From assembly GCA_946482515.1 (NCBI GenBank), contig CAMLRS010000007.1:62001-126000 (forward strand): DNA of 64,000 nt. Reading direction: 5' to 3'. A program made the translations under genes and the position numbers. This DNA is from an uncultured Flavobacteriales bacterium. GTDB taxonomy: Bacteria; Bacteroidota; Bacteroidia; Flavobacteriales; Crocinitomicaceae. Positions 44,592 to 54,006 of this stretch are shown here, piece after piece; within the stretch, counting starts at the first letter, position 1, and the number at the start of each line of letters is the position of its first letter. Below the pieces are notes generated by a model. It saw only the letters and a program-made list of their open reading frames with translations, searched no databases and had not been told where the DNA came from.

Positions 44592-46388
44592 TCAATCATT
44601 GAGCTTGAGAACCGCCATAAACGCTTCCTGTGGCACTTCTACCTTACCAACCTGGCGCATGCGTTTCTTCCCTTCTTTCTGCTTTTCGAGGAGCTTGCGC
44701 TTACGCGAGATATCACCACCGTAGCATTTCGCCGTAACGTCCTTGCGGAGGGCTTTGATGGTTTCGCGGGCGATCACTTTTGCCCCGATGGCAGCCTGGA
44801 TCGGAATTTCGAATTGCTGGCGCGGGATGAGCTCTTTGAGCTTCACGCAGATCTTTTTACCGAGATCGTAGGCGTTGCTGCGGTGAACGAGCGCTGAAAG
44901 GGCATCCAGCTGTTCGCCGTTGAGTAGAAGGTCCATTTTGATGAGGTCCGACTCTTTGTAACCGATCGGATGGTAATCGAAGGATGCGTAGCCGCGCGAA
45001 ACGGATTTCAAACGGTCGTAGAAGTCGAAAACGATCTCCGCGAGCGGCATTTCGAAGGAAAGCTCAACGCGGTCCTGTGTGAGGTAAACCTGGTTGCGCA
45101 GTTCGCCGCGCTTTTCGATGCAAAGCGTCATGATCTGCCCGATGTACTCGGATTTGGTGATCACCTGTGCTTTGATATACGGTTCTTCGATGCGGTCGAT
45201 CACGGAAGGATCCGGAAGCTCGGAAGGGTTGTTGACGATCATCATCTTGTCCGGATCTTTTCGCGTGTAGCAATAGTACGACACGTTCGGAACGGTTGTG
45301 ATCACCGTCATGTTGAATTCGCGCTCCAGGCGTTCCTGGATGATCTCCATGTGGAGCATGCCCAGGAAGCCGCAACGGAAACCAAAGCCGAGTGCCGCGG
45401 AAGATTCCGGCTCGAAAACCAGGGAGGAATCGTTGAGCTGGAGTTTCTCCATCGAGTAGCGGAGCTCTTCGTAATCGTCGGTTTCTACCGGGTAAATTCC
45501 GGCGAATACCATCGGTTTTACGTCTTCGAATCCTTTGATAGCCGATTCGCATGGATTGGCGGCATGCGTGATCGTATCACCGACTTTTACCTCGTTGGCC
45601 TGCTTGATCCCCGAAATGATGTAGCCAACGTCGCCGGCTTTTACTTCCGTTTTCGGGCTGAGATCCATTTTCAGGATCCCGATCTCATCGGCGTTGTATT
45701 CGCGGCCGGTATTGAAGAATTTCACTTTTTCGCCCTTGCGGAGGATCCCGTTTTTCACACGGAAATACGCAATAATACCACGGAACGGGTTGAAAACCGA
45801 GTCGAAGATCATGGCCTGCAATGGCGCTTTTTCGTCACCTTTTGGTGCAGGAATGCGCTCGATAACGGCTTCAAGAATATCCAAAACGCCTAATCCCGTT
45901 TTCCCGGAAGCCGGAATCACATCGGAAGGATCGCAACCGATGAGCTCGACGATCTGGTCGGTTACCTCTTCCGGCATAGCGCCCGGAAGATCCATTTTAT
46001 TGAGGATAGGAATGATCTCGAGATCGTGTTCCAGTGCGAGGTACAGGTTGGATATGGTTTGCGCTTCGATTCCCTGGGAAGCATCCACGATCAGCAGAGC
46101 GCCTTCGCAGGCCGCAATGGAGCGGGAAACTTCGTAGGAAAAGTCCACGTGTCCGGGAGTGTCGATGAGGTTGAGAACATAGTCTTCACCCTTGAACTTA
46201 TAGTTCATCTGGATCGCGTGCGACTTGATGGTGATCCCGCGTTCGCGTTCCAGGTCCATATCATCGAGCGCCTGCGCCTGCATTTCCCGGTCTGAAATAG
46301 TGCCGGTAGTCTGGAGCAAACGGTCGGCCAGGGTACTCTTCCCGTGGTCGATATGGGCAATGATACAAAAGTTACGTATGTTCTTCAT
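44592..46388 (-). CDS. lepA: Elongation factor 4
   Basis: 598 residues. G1 [10 protein letters not shown]2 RGITIKS, G3 DTPGHVDF, G4 NKMD, then the LepA-specific C-terminal domain with [33 protein letters not shown]. Back-translocating ribosomal GTPase. Monocistronic, with a -7 box 5 nt before the ATG. Confidence 0.97.
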   Translation of the reverse strand: MKNIRNFCIIAHIDHGKSTLADRLLQTTGTISDREMQAQALDDMDLERERGITIKSHAIQMNYKFKGEDYVLNLIDTPGHVDFSYEVSRSIAACEGALLIVDASQGIEAQTISNLYLALEHDLEIIPILNKMDLPGAMPEEVTDQIVELIGCDPSDVIPASGKTGLGVLDILEAVIERIPAPKGDEKAPLQAMIFDSVFNPFRGIIAYFRVKNGILRKGEKVKFFNTGREYNADEIGILKMDLSPKTEVKAGDVGYIISGIKQANEVKVGDTITHAANPCESAIKGFEDVKPMVFAGIYPVETDDYEELRYSMEKLQLNDSSLVFEPESSAALGFGFRCGFLGMLHMEIIQERLEREFNMTVITTVPNVSYYCYTRKDPDKMMIVNNPSELPDPSVIDRIEEPYIKAQVITKSEYIGQIMTLCIEKRGELRNQVYLTQDRVELSFEMPLAEIVFDFYDRLKSVSRGYASFDYHPIGYKESDLIKMDLLLNGEQLDALSALVHRSNAYDLGKKICVKLKELIPRQQFEIPIQAAIGAKVIARETIKALRKDVTAKCYGGDISRKRKLLEKQKEGKKRMRQVGKVEVPQEAFMAVLKLND

Positions 46389-46393
46389 GGGTG

Positions 46394-46401
46394 CAAAGAT
46401 A
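46394..46401 (-). promoter_or_regulatory. -7 box 5 nt before ATG of lepA
   Basis: Minus-strand TATCTTTG, CACCC spacer, ATG at 46388. Confidence 0.6.
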
Positions 46402-46488
46402 GTTGATTAGTTGGAGAGTTTATGAGTTGTTGAGATGAAGAAGTTGCGGGTTAATAGCTGCGACGCTGTTGCTCTCCTTGAATAGTGA

Positions 46489-47391
46489 TTATTCTCCTTT
46501 CACCGGGTTTCCGGCTTCTTTCAGCATGATGGTGCGCACCACGCCGGCAATGCGCTCGGCCATTTTATCGGTCGGAAGATCGTTTTCATCCGTTCCGAAC
46601 GGATCTTCGATTTCTTCTGCCAGTACTTCCAGTGAAACGAACACGTAGAAAATGAACGTGGCGATAATCGCTGTGTAATAGCTGAACGTGGGAATGAGCG
46701 TGAGTGGCAGCGTGATGACGTAGGAAAAGATGAATTTCTTGAAAAACAGGCTGTAGGAATACGGAATGGGCGTATTCTTGATGCGCTCGCACGCCCCGAT
46801 GCAATCCAGGAACGAATTGAGGTTTTTATCCAGTCGCAGCAAATCTTCTTCGCTGAGCTTGCCTTCGCGTTTGAGCTGGTGAATTTTCAGCCAGATCAAC
46901 TCCACGATGCCTGAAGGAATGTGATCGACCTGTTGCAGGAACTGTGTTTCTTCGGGTGTAAGCTGGAGCAATTCGAATTTCGTGCCTTCGCGCAAATGTT
47001 CTTTACAAACGAGTGGAAAGTTGGAAATGTGTCGGGCGAAAAAATCGTTGTGTTCCTTTTCCAGCTCCATAGCGGCGATCTTCACAGCCAGGTTGCGCGA
47101 ATCATTTACCAGCTCGCCCCATTTCCGGCGGCCTTCCCACCAGCGGTCATATGCCGTATTGGTACGAAAAACGAGCAGGAACGAGATCACAAACCCAAGC
47201 AGCGAATACAGCGAGAAGAGCTTTTCCAGCGAAGCGAAAGCGCCTTTCGGAAAGAAATGCAGCTCCACATAGGCCAAAATCAGCGTAAAAAGGCAAATGA
47301 AAGCCAGTTCCTTTTTGAGGATCTGCAGCGTATCGCTTTTCGCCAGGTGGAAGATCATCCCGCGCCAGCTTTTCGGATTGTACTGAATCAT
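46489..47391 (-). CDS. Bestrophin-family ion channel
   Basis: 300 residues with four main transmembrane segments and the bestrophin signature RTNTAYDRWWEGRRKWGELVNDSRN. Prokaryotic members form pentameric channels, often with cation selectivity. Single gene, divergent from the DUF4286-rsmA pair across a short region with a GAGTTG-type inverted repeat. -7 box ends 4 nt before the ATG. Confidence 0.92.
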   Translation of the reverse strand: MIQYNPKSWRGMIFHLAKSDTLQILKKELAFICLFTLILAYVELHFFPKGAFASLEKLFSLYSLLGFVISFLLVFRTNTAYDRWWEGRRKWGELVNDSRNLAVKIAAMELEKEHNDFFARHISNFPLVCKEHLREGTKFELLQLTPEETQFLQQVDHIPSGIVELIWLKIHQLKREGKLSEEDLLRLDKNLNSFLDCIGACERIKNTPIPYSYSLFFKKFIFSYVITLPLTLIPTFSYYTAIIATFIFYVFVSLEVLAEEIEDPFGTDENDLPTDKMAERIAGVVRTIMLKEAGNPVKGE

Positions 47392-47395
47392 AGTG

Positions 47396-47403
47396 CAAAT
47401 ATA
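47396..47403 (-). promoter_or_regulatory. -7 box 4 nt before ATG of bestrophin
   Basis: Minus-strand TATATTTG, CACT spacer, ATG at 47391. Confidence 0.6.
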
Positions 47404-47404
47404 A

Positions 47405-47505
47405 GTAGTTGGTGAGTTTCAGAGTTTACGAGTTTCAGGGTTATTGAGTTTTAGAGTTGAGGAGTTTGGTCAACTCAATAACTCTCCCACTCAGAAACTC
47501 GCTAA
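47405..47505. repeat. GAGTTT/GAGTTG inverted-repeat tract
   Basis: Left half TTGGTGAGTTTCAGAGTTTA and right half CTCAGAAACTCGCTAACTAT are approximately complementary; GGTTATTGAGTT (47439-47450) pairs with AACTCAATAACTC (47471-47483). Between two divergent promoters. Confidence 0.55.
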
Positions 47506-47513
47506 CTATATCG

Positions 47514-47521
47514 TATTTTTG
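47514..47521 (+). promoter_or_regulatory. -7 box of DUF4286-rsmA
   Basis: TATTTTTG, 16 nt before the ATG at 47538. Confidence 0.55.
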
Positions 47522-47537
47522 CCACAAATCATCCAAC

Positions 47538-47864
47538 ATGCAGGTTTTATACAATGTTACGGTCAGTATCGATGTCAATTGCGAGCAGGAATGGCGTTCG
47601 TGGATGCGTTCTGTCCATATTCCCGAAGTGATGGCCACGGGCTGTTTCGCGCAAAGCTGGTTTTCCCGCTTAAATGGCGTTGAGGAAGAAGGTGGATCTA
47701 CGTATGCGATCACTTATGTGGCTCATAGTCAACAGGAAATCGATCGGTACATGGAACACTTTGCACCGGCCTTGCAGCTGGATCATTCCGAAAAATTCAA
47801 CGGCCGTTTTGCGGCTTTCCGAACCACGCTCGACGTGATCGAACATTACCAGCATGCAGGTTAG
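47538..47864 (+). CDS. DUF4286 family protein
   Basis: 108 residues from the ATG at 47538 (MQVLYNVTVSIDVNCEQEWRSWMRSVHIPEVMATGCF). Ferredoxin-like alpha/beta fold expected; family restricted mostly to Bacteroidota, no known function. Overlaps rsmA by 11 bp, so translationally coupled to it, which suggests a role near ribosome biogenesis, though this is only inference. Confidence 0.88.
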   Translation: MQVLYNVTVSIDVNCEQEWRSWMRSVHIPEVMATGCFAQSWFSRLNGVEEEGGSTYAITYVAHSQQEIDRYMEHFAPALQLDHSEKFNGRFAAFRTTLDVIEHYQHAG

Positions 47865-48645
47865 AGCCAAAAAACACCTCGGGCAGCATTTTCTCAAAGA
47901 CGAGAAGATCTCGGAACGCATCGCCAACCAGTACGGCGCCCACAACGGCTGCAAAAAAGCCATCGAGATCGGTCCGGGAACCGGCGCGCTGACCAAATAC
48001 CTGCTGGCCGATAAACAAACCGAATGGTGGCTGCTGGACGTCGACGACGAATCCATTTCGTACCTGCGGGAACGCTATCCGGAATTGGGCGATCACATCA
48101 TACACGGCGATTTCCTGCGTATGGACCCGACGAAGCTGGTGGGTGAACAACCGTTTGCTGTGGTGGGAAACTTCCCGTACAACATTTCCTCGCAGATTTT
48201 ATTTCGCTGCATCGACTTCAAGGACCAGATCCCGGAGATCATGGGCATGTTCCAGAAGGAAGTAGCTGAGCGCGTTGCCGAAAAGCCCGGTTCGAAGAAA
48301 TACGGCATCCTGAGCGTGTTGCTACAGGCTTATTACGATATCCAGTACTGTTTCACAGTTGATGAGCACGTGTTTGATCCGCCGCCGAAAGTAAAATCCG
48401 GTGTCATTCGCTGTACGCGCAACGACAGAAACAGCCTTCCGTGCGATGAAAAGCTCTTTAAAACAGTCGTAAAAATGAGCTTTAATCAGCGCCGCAAGAC
48501 CATTCGCAACTCAATCAAAGCATTACTGCCGGCTACTTATCCCGACAACGAGGTGCTGCAATTGCGTCCGGAGCGTCTGTCGGTAGACGATTTTATTGCG
48601 CTGACTCAATGGGTTGAACAGGTGAATTCCGTGAAAAACTCGTGA
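47854..48645 (+). CDS. rsmA: 16S rRNA (adenine(1518)-N(6)/adenine(1519)-N(6))-dimethyltransferase
   Basis: 263 residues. SAM-binding GPGTGALT, acidic loop, and the catalytic NFPYNISSQI motif (motif IV NLPYN form). Start RAKKHLGQHFLKDEKI is typical of KsgA. Dimethylates two adenines near the 3' end of 16S rRNA. Confidence 0.97.
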   Translation: MQVRAKKHLGQHFLKDEKISERIANQYGAHNGCKKAIEIGPGTGALTKYLLADKQTEWWLLDVDDESISYLRERYPELGDHIIHGDFLRMDPTKLVGEQPFAVVGNFPYNISSQILFRCIDFKDQIPEIMGMFQKEVAERVAEKPGSKKYGILSVLLQAYYDIQYCFTVDEHVFDPPPKVKSGVIRCTRNDRNSLPCDEKLFKTVVKMSFNQRRKTIRNSIKALLPATYPDNEVLQLRPERLSVDDFIALTQWVEQVNSVKNS

Positions 48646-48698
48646 ATAAGTAATTGTTACCAATTGTGAAATGAGGCGTTAAAGCCTTTATTTTCGAC

Positions 48699-48706
48699 TA
48701 TATTTG
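48699..48706 (+). promoter_or_regulatory. -7 box of the dksA-like/lspA operon
   Basis: TATATTTG, about 36 nt before the ATG at 48743. Confidence 0.55.
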
Positions 48707-48742
48707 TCTCCACAACTACTCTGAGTAAAATTTTAGTGCGTT

Positions 48743-49126
48743 ATGTCACAGGAAAAAACAAGATATTCTGACTCCGAACTGGAAGAATTCCGCGAGCTGA
48801 TCAACGAGAAATTGAAGGAAGCAAACGAGGATTACGAGTTATTGAAAGGATCGCTCTCGCACAGCGATAACCACGGTACGGACGATACGGGAAGAACCTT
48901 CAACATGATGGAAGACGGTTCGGAAACGCTTTCACGTGAGGAAGTTGCACAACTGGCTGCCCGCCAGGAGAAATTCATCGAAAACCTTCGCAGCGCTTTG
49001 CAGCGCATCGAGAATAAAACATACGGTATCTGCCGTGTGACCGGCAAGCTGATCGCCAAAGAGCGTTTGCGCCTGGTACCTCATGCTACTTTGAGCATCG
49101 AGGCGAAGAACATGCAAAACAGGTAA
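48743..49126 (+). CDS. TraR/DksA-family protein lacking zinc-finger cysteines
   Basis: 127 residues: N-terminal coiled coil (SDSELEEFRELINEKLKEANEDYELLKGSLSHSDN..GTDDTGRTFNMMEDGSETLSREEVAQLAARQEKFIENLRSALQRIENKTYGIC) and a C-terminal remnant of the zinc finger with only one Cys (GICRVTGKLIAKERLRLVPHATLS). Canonical DksA has four Cys. The coiled-coil tip acidic pair is present. Probably still modulates RNA polymerase at the secondary channel, as in other Bacteroidota. lspA starts 3 bp after it. Confidence 0.9.
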   Translation: MSQEKTRYSDSELEEFRELINEKLKEANEDYELLKGSLSHSDNHGTDDTGRTFNMMEDGSETLSREEVAQLAARQEKFIENLRSALQRIENKTYGICRVTGKLIAKERLRLVPHATLSIEAKNMQNR

Positions 49127-49129
49127 GCA

Positions 49130-49852
49130 TTGAAGCGGAATCTAGCGATTGTCGGCACTATCGTTGTCGCCTTGTTACTTATTGACCAGCTGGTAAAAAT
49201 CTGGATTAAAACCCATTTTTACCCAGGTGAGCCGTTGCCGGTTTTCGGCGAGTGGTTCCGCTTGCTGTACATCGAAAACCAGGGAATGGCATTCGGAACG
49301 ACATTCGGTTCCGGCATGTGGTCGAAGCTCGGACTGAGCCTGTTCCGCATTATCGCTATTGCAGGAATTGCCTGGTACTGGTGGAGACAAGCCAAAAGAG
49401 GTGTGCGCCGCGAGCTGCTCATCGCTATCGGGTTCATTTTTGCCGGTGCGACCGGGAACCTGATCGATTCCATGTTCTACGATTTCTTTTTCGATTACGA
49501 TCCGTGCGTTTCCTTCAACCATCTCGAAGGATCGGGCGTTTACGCCGATTGCCCGTTCATAGGCAAAACGGAAGTGCGCCACACCGGTTTCCTGATGGGG
49601 AACGTAGTCGATATGTTCCAGTTCACCATGACTTGGCCCGAATGGATGCCGTGGGTAGGCGGAGAAGAAGTCTTCCCGGCGATCTGGAACGTAGCTGATG
49701 CCTGCATCACTGTCGGCGTTCTGATGATCTTGTTCCGTCAGCGCACTTACTTTAAGAAAGATCCCAACAACACGGTGATCAAATTCCCGCCAACAGAAGA
49801 AAAACCCGCATTCCCGAACGAGGAATTACCAACGGATCATTTGCCGAAGTAA
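49130..49852 (+). CDS. lspA: Lipoprotein signal peptidase (signal peptidase II)
   Basis: 240 residues from a TTG start directly after the dksA-like stop. Four transmembrane segments; aspartyl-protease motifs: NLIDS within GATGNLIDS and NVADACI, with GNVVDMFQF. An insert between the two (DYDPCVSFNHLEGSGVYADCPFIGK) and an acidic C-terminal tail are typical of Bacteroidota LspA. Cleaves signal peptides of the lipoproteins seen throughout the window, at the inner membrane. Confidence 0.95.
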   Translation: MKRNLAIVGTIVVALLLIDQLVKIWIKTHFYPGEPLPVFGEWFRLLYIENQGMAFGTTFGSGMWSKLGLSLFRIIAIAGIAWYWWRQAKRGVRRELLIAIGFIFAGATGNLIDSMFYDFFFDYDPCVSFNHLEGSGVYADCPFIGKTEVRHTGFLMGNVVDMFQFTMTWPEWMPWVGGEEVFPAIWNVADACITVGVLMILFRQRTYFKKDPNNTVIKFPPTEEKPAFPNEELPTDHLPK

Positions 49853-49873
49853 GAGCAATTCTATTCAGGACTT

Positions 49874-50099
49874 TTCACCACAAAGAAGCAAAAGGTTTAT
49901 TGCTTAGCTGTGTTTTTTAAGGCAGCAAAGAGATCGTCGTAAGCACTTCTATTGTTCCCCCTTTGGAGGGGATTAAAGGGGAGGAAATCAAGAGACTTAT
50001 CTCTCCAGAAAACCCCTTTGCTGTGGAGGCCACACAGCGCATTTTGACAAAAGTAAAAATATGGCGATCGCCGCCACAGATGTGCCTTTTGTGGTGAAA
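49874..50099. repeat. TIR element (CACCACAAAGAAGCAAA), copy 3
   Basis: TTCACCACAAAGAAGCAAA at the left and CCTTTTGTGGTGAA at the right (to about 50098), between the convergent lspA and EnvC-like genes. A CCCCCTTTGGAGGGGATTAA repeat (49955-49985) is nested inside. Internal TTTTTTAAGGCAGCAAAG matches the second copy at 59880-59895. Confidence 0.7.
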
Positions 50100-50119
50100 A
50101 GAAAAATCTGAAACCCGAA

Positions 50120-51427
50120 TTACTGCGACAACCACAAAGTCGGGTTCACCTTCTGCACATTCCCATCCACGACCTGGTGGATCTCGAAGTGTGCGGTCGA
50201 CAACTGGCCGTCTGAATCCGGTAAGAGTGCGCCGATCGCTTGTTTTGTGGTGACCTTGGTTCCCACGGTTACATAGGCTTCCTGCAGGTTGCTGTAAACC
50301 GTTCGGTAGCTGCCGTGTTTGATGATCACGACTTTTCCGGCGCCTGGAATGTTGAGCACGCTGGTCACTTCACCATCGAAAACGGCGCGAACCTGTGCGT
50401 GTTTCGGCGCTCCGATATCGATGCCATTATTGTTCGTATACACGTTGGCCATTGTCGGGTGTGGATTGCGCCCATAGGCTTCCGTAACCGTTCCTTTCAA
50501 TACCGGCCAGGGCAGCTTGCCGCGATTGGATTCGAAGTTCTTACCCATGGCAATGCTTTCCTTGGTTTCGGTCAGCACCACTTCTTTTTTAGCTGGTGTA
50601 CTGGTCGATGAGCCACTTGCAGGTTTCGTCCCGCCGGTGGAAGCTGTGTTCTTTTTTTCTTTCTCTTTTTTCGCCTTCGCTTCTTCTGCGGCGATTTCCT
50701 TTTCGATCGCTTCCTTGATGCGGCGCTTCAGCTCGGCTTTTTGTTTTTCGGCAGCTTTCAGCTCGGCCATCAGCTTTTGCTCATCTTTCTTAAGCTTGTT
50801 CAGCGTTTCCTGTTGACGGGCTTTGTCTTTCAGGATGGCGTTCTTCTCCACGATCTTCTCGGACAGCAGCACCTGCTTTTTGTCCTTTTCCTTGCGGATA
50901 GACGTGATCTCCTGGGTAATTTCGCCCTTGCTTTGCTTGATGAGCTTGAATTGCTTTTGCTGGATTTCAGCGATGCGCTTCAGGTAGGCCGTTCGCTTCA
51001 CCGCTTCGAAGTAGTTGGATGCGGAGAAAATGTACATCATCTTGCCGTAACGGTTGCGGTGTTTGTAGGCGTAGATGAGCAATTTCCGGTATTGCGCTTT
51101 CATGCGCTCGAGCTTCGTTTGCAGGGATTTTACCTGCGCATCCTTGGAAGAAATCGTGAGCTCGGCACTGCGGATCTGGTTGTCGAAGTTTTGGACCAGC
51201 TCTTCGCGGGTTTTCACCTGGTTGTCGATGAGCTTCATCTCGTTGAGCGAAGTCTGCGTGCCCGTTTTAACCTTATCGAGCAGGCTTTTGGTATTGTTCA
51301 GCTTTTTCTCCAGCTGCGCCTGTTCTTTCTCCAGCTGGGCGCTTTTTTTCTGACCGAATGCGACAGATCCGGCCAGGGCGAACGCCAGCACGAGCAGGCT
51401 ACTCTTCTTTAGGGACACATGCTTCAT
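50120..51427 (-). CDS. Murein hydrolase activator EnvC-like protein (M23/LytM domain)
   Basis: 435 residues. Signal peptide (LLVLAFALAGSVAFG), long coiled coil (to about 250), a Thr/Ser/Pro linker and a C-terminal LytM domain (about 310-435). Of the LytM catalytic residues, the first His of H-x-G-x-D is Asn (NNGIDIGA), and the HxH is missing its first His (STAHFEIH), so it is probably inactive and an activator of amidases like EnvC/NlpD. Last gene of the nucleotidyltransferase-TPR-DUF4292 run; overlaps DUF4292 by 29 bp. Confidence 0.9.
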   Translation of the reverse strand: MKHVSLKKSSLLVLAFALAGSVAFGQKKSAQLEKEQAQLEKKLNNTKSLLDKVKTGTQTSLNEMKLIDNQVKTREELVQNFDNQIRSAELTISSKDAQVKSLQTKLERMKAQYRKLLIYAYKHRNRYGKMMYIFSASNYFEAVKRTAYLKRIAEIQQKQFKLIKQSKGEITQEITSIRKEKDKKQVLLSEKIVEKNAILKDKARQQETLNKLKKDEQKLMAELKAAEKQKAELKRRIKEAIEKEIAAEEAKAKKEKEKKNTASTGGTKPASGSSTSTPAKKEVVLTETKESIAMGKNFESNRGKLPWPVLKGTVTEAYGRNPHPTMANVYTNNNGIDIGAPKHAQVRAVFDGEVTSVLNIPGAGKVVIIKHGSYRTVYSNLQEAYVTVGTKVTTKQAIGALLPDSDGQLSTAHFEIHQVVDGNVQKVNPTLWLSQ

Positions 51428-52316
51428 AACCTTCGGGAATGACGAAATAAATCTCTTGCGGAACGTCCACCTCGGACTTATCGTAGTCCATTTGTAAAAC
51501 GAGGTGATTGCGCGGCGTTACAATATCGATGGAAACTTCGTTCGGGATCATGTATTGCTCAACCGAATCGCGGGAAATGTAATGGATATCGATGGTCGTG
51601 GAATCGTCGACGCTGTTGATGAAAATGCGGTTGATCGTACGCGCATCTGCAGAAAGGTAGTAGTTGAGGATGATGTTTTCATCTTCTTGCAGCTCCTGCT
51701 CGTTATCGCGGCGACGGTCCCTGTCGCGATCGCGGTCCCTTTCACGGTCACGGTCTCTGTCGCGATCCCTGTCTCTGTCGCGGTTTTCGCGGCGGACCTC
51801 GCGTCTTTTGTGCGACGAAAGAATGTAATTATACGGATCGTGGATCTGGAAGTATTTCTGTGTCGTATCGAAACCCACGGGCAATCCCAGGAACAATTCC
51901 TCGATGTTTTTATAATCGAAATCAACGCCGAACTCTTCTTTAAAGAATCCCAGGTTCTGCCGGATGACACATCTGTCGCGCTTGTTGGAAATGATGATGG
52001 AATCGGGGTTGATGAGCGCATTCACGATCGGAATACCGGCGTAAGTGATCAGGGTGTTGAGCACGCTGTCTTTCACCATCCGAACGGAAGTCTTGAAGCT
52101 GAGATTCTGGTTTGTATCAGAGAAATCGCACTTGATCTTGGAATAAAAATACTTCGGGCGCAGCTTCGAAAGGCTGTCCATAGCGGCAACCAGCTCGGGT
52201 GTTCTGCGACGCTGTACTTTCTCCCGAACTTCGCCCGTTTCTGTAAGCTTGCGCCCACAGGAAGTAAGCAGAATGAAGAAGCAGAGGAGGGAAGTATAGT
52301 TAAAAGACCGGAGCAT
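51399..52316 (-). CDS. DUF4292 lipoprotein with (Arg-Asp)n insertion
   Basis: 305 residues from the ATG at 52316 (MLRSFNYTSLLCFFILLTSCGRK), with lipobox LTSC. DUF4292 is a periplasmic/outer-membrane Bacteroidota domain related to LolA-like beta-barrels. Oddity: between about residues 165 and 205 lies a run of RD/RER/RDRR dipeptides, encoded at 51709-51790, an expanded low-complexity repeat inserted in an otherwise conserved domain. Overlaps the TPR gene and EnvC gene at its two ends. Confidence 0.88.
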   Translation of the reverse strand: MLRSFNYTSLLCFFILLTSCGRKLTETGEVREKVQRRRTPELVAAMDSLSKLRPKYFYSKIKCDFSDTNQNLSFKTSVRMVKDSVLNTLITYAGIPIVNALINPDSIIISNKRDRCVIRQNLGFFKEEFGVDFDYKNIEELFLGLPVGFDTTQKYFQIHDPYNYILSSHKRREVRRENRDRDRDRDRDRDRERDRDRDRDRRRDNEQELQEDENIILNYYLSADARTINRIFINSVDDSTTIDIHYISRDSVEQYMIPNEVSIDIVTPRNHLVLQMDYDKSEVDVPQEIYFVIPEGYEACVPKEE

Positions 52317-54006
52317 GATATGTTTTGGTTTGTATTTTTTTGTCCAGCGATTTGTTCGTTGAACCTTGGGTTTTCGCGAGCTTCCACAGCTCAAGGGCTT
52401 TTGCCGCATTGCCGAGCTTGAACCAGGCATCGCCGAGGTGATCGGCATAGGATGCGTTGTTCGGGTCGATCTGGTGTGCGGATTCGAATTGGGCTTTTGC
52501 TGCGGTGTATTCGCCTTGCTGGAAGAAAACAACGCCTTTCGTATCCATGAACGGTGCTTCGTTCGGGAATTGCGCCATGACTTCGTCGATCAGCTTACTG
52601 GCTTTCGACAGGTCGTGATTGGCCAGCGCCAGCATCAGCGCGAAATTATTCTTCGTCAGGTGATTCGATCCGTCGAGTTTGAGCGCTGTTTCGTAATTCG
52701 CAACACCACCGGCAATATTTCCGAGTTTGAATTCGGCTTCAGCTTTCTGGGCGTAAAATTCGGCTTCCGTGATTTTGTCGTTCACGACCAGCTCTTTTCC
52801 CATATCCGCCGCATCGATGGCTTCCTGGTAACGACCGGTTTTCACGCAGGCAATGGTGTAAAGCAGCTGAACGCTGGTTACCGTTGGGAACAACGCAGCG
52901 CAGGCCCGTGCATCGCGGTAGAGGTCTTCAAACAGGCCTTTGCGGTATTCCATCAGTAATACCTGGTTCCAGATCGGGAATTTGTTCTTGTCGAATTTCA
53001 GGGCCTCGCGATAGGATTCCAGCGCTTCGTCTTCCTTGTTGTTTTTCAGCAGCAAATCGCCGAGTACCGACCACGATTTGGCATCTTCCGGGTGCTTGCT
53101 CACCAGGAGCTCGCCCAGCTCGAGCACTTCCGGCTCAATGATTTTTTGCTGTTCGTAGAACGTCAGCAAGACGCTCATTTTGGTATCGATGTCAACGCCT
53201 TCGCCTTCGAATGCCGCTTTGAAATAACGGTAGCCTTCTTTCCGGTTGCCTTCGCGCATATAGATATCGCCTAAAGCTAAGTTCGCCCGGCCATTTTCCG
53301 GGTTGGCTCTCACCAGCTCAACGAGCATGTCACGGGCTTTCCCGATATCGTTTTTCTGGAAATAATGATCCACGAGCGTTCCGAGAATGGCCGGTTCGTC
53401 AGGGAAGTCTTTACGTGCTTTTTCAAGCTCATCCAGGGCTTTGCTTTCCTGCTTGAGCTGCATGTACAGCTCGTATTTCTGCAAGGCCAGGTCGGGCATA
53501 GGACCCAGCTGGTCTTCCATTTTGTTGTAAGTGTCGATGGCTTCCTGGCGCTTGTTAAGGCGTTTCAGGACTTCGCCATAGCCAAACAGCCAGTCGATAT
53601 TGGTTGGTTCTTTGGCGATCAGTTTGGAGAACGCTTTTTCAGATTCGGCGAGTTTTCCCTGCTCGAAGTACATATAAGCCAGCTCCTGCGTGTACCAGAT
53701 GTTTTTCGGATCTAGCTTCGCAGCTTTTTCCGTGTATTCCACAGCCCGCTGGCGCTCGTTGAGCATCAGGTGACATTCGGCCAGGGCATAAGCCACGGCA
53801 TCGTCGTTCGGGCGCTCGGTCATGCACAGCTCGAATGCGGCAATGGCTTCTTTGAGCTGACCTTTCATTTTCAGGCGAATGCCTTCGTGGAAACGCTGGA
53901 TATAGGGATAATCGGCTGTCGACGGGCCATCCTGCACTGCCGTTTTGGAAGTATGGCAGGCTGTAACTAACAGCCCCAGCAGGAAAACGAGGGTTCCGAA
54001 TCGCAT
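52300..54006 (-). CDS. TPR-repeat lipoprotein
   Basis: 568 residues with lipobox VTAC (MRFGTLVFLLGLLVTAC) and about twelve TPR repeats (AAFELCMTERPNDDAVAYALAECHLML..., AVEYTEKAAKLDPKNIWYTQELAYMYFEQGKL...), a protein-protein interaction solenoid in the envelope. Its ATG overlaps the nucleotidyltransferase stop (TGATG). Partner unknown; conserved position in Flavobacteriia next to DUF4292 and EnvC suggests a shared envelope function. Confidence 0.92.
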   Translation of the reverse strand: MRFGTLVFLLGLLVTACHTSKTAVQDGPSTADYPYIQRFHEGIRLKMKGQLKEAIAAFELCMTERPNDDAVAYALAECHLMLNERQRAVEYTEKAAKLDPKNIWYTQELAYMYFEQGKLAESEKAFSKLIAKEPTNIDWLFGYGEVLKRLNKRQEAIDTYNKMEDQLGPMPDLALQKYELYMQLKQESKALDELEKARKDFPDEPAILGTLVDHYFQKNDIGKARDMLVELVRANPENGRANLALGDIYMREGNRKEGYRYFKAAFEGEGVDIDTKMSVLLTFYEQQKIIEPEVLELGELLVSKHPEDAKSWSVLGDLLLKNNKEDEALESYREALKFDKNKFPIWNQVLLMEYRKGLFEDLYRDARACAALFPTVTSVQLLYTIACVKTGRYQEAIDAADMGKELVVNDKITEAEFYAQKAEAEFKLGNIAGGVANYETALKLDGSNHLTKNNFALMLALANHDLSKASKLIDEVMAQFPNEAPFMDTKGVVFFQQGEYTAAKAQFESAHQIDPNNASYADHLGDAWFKLGNAAKALELWKLAKTQGSTNKSLDKKIQTKTYHAPVF

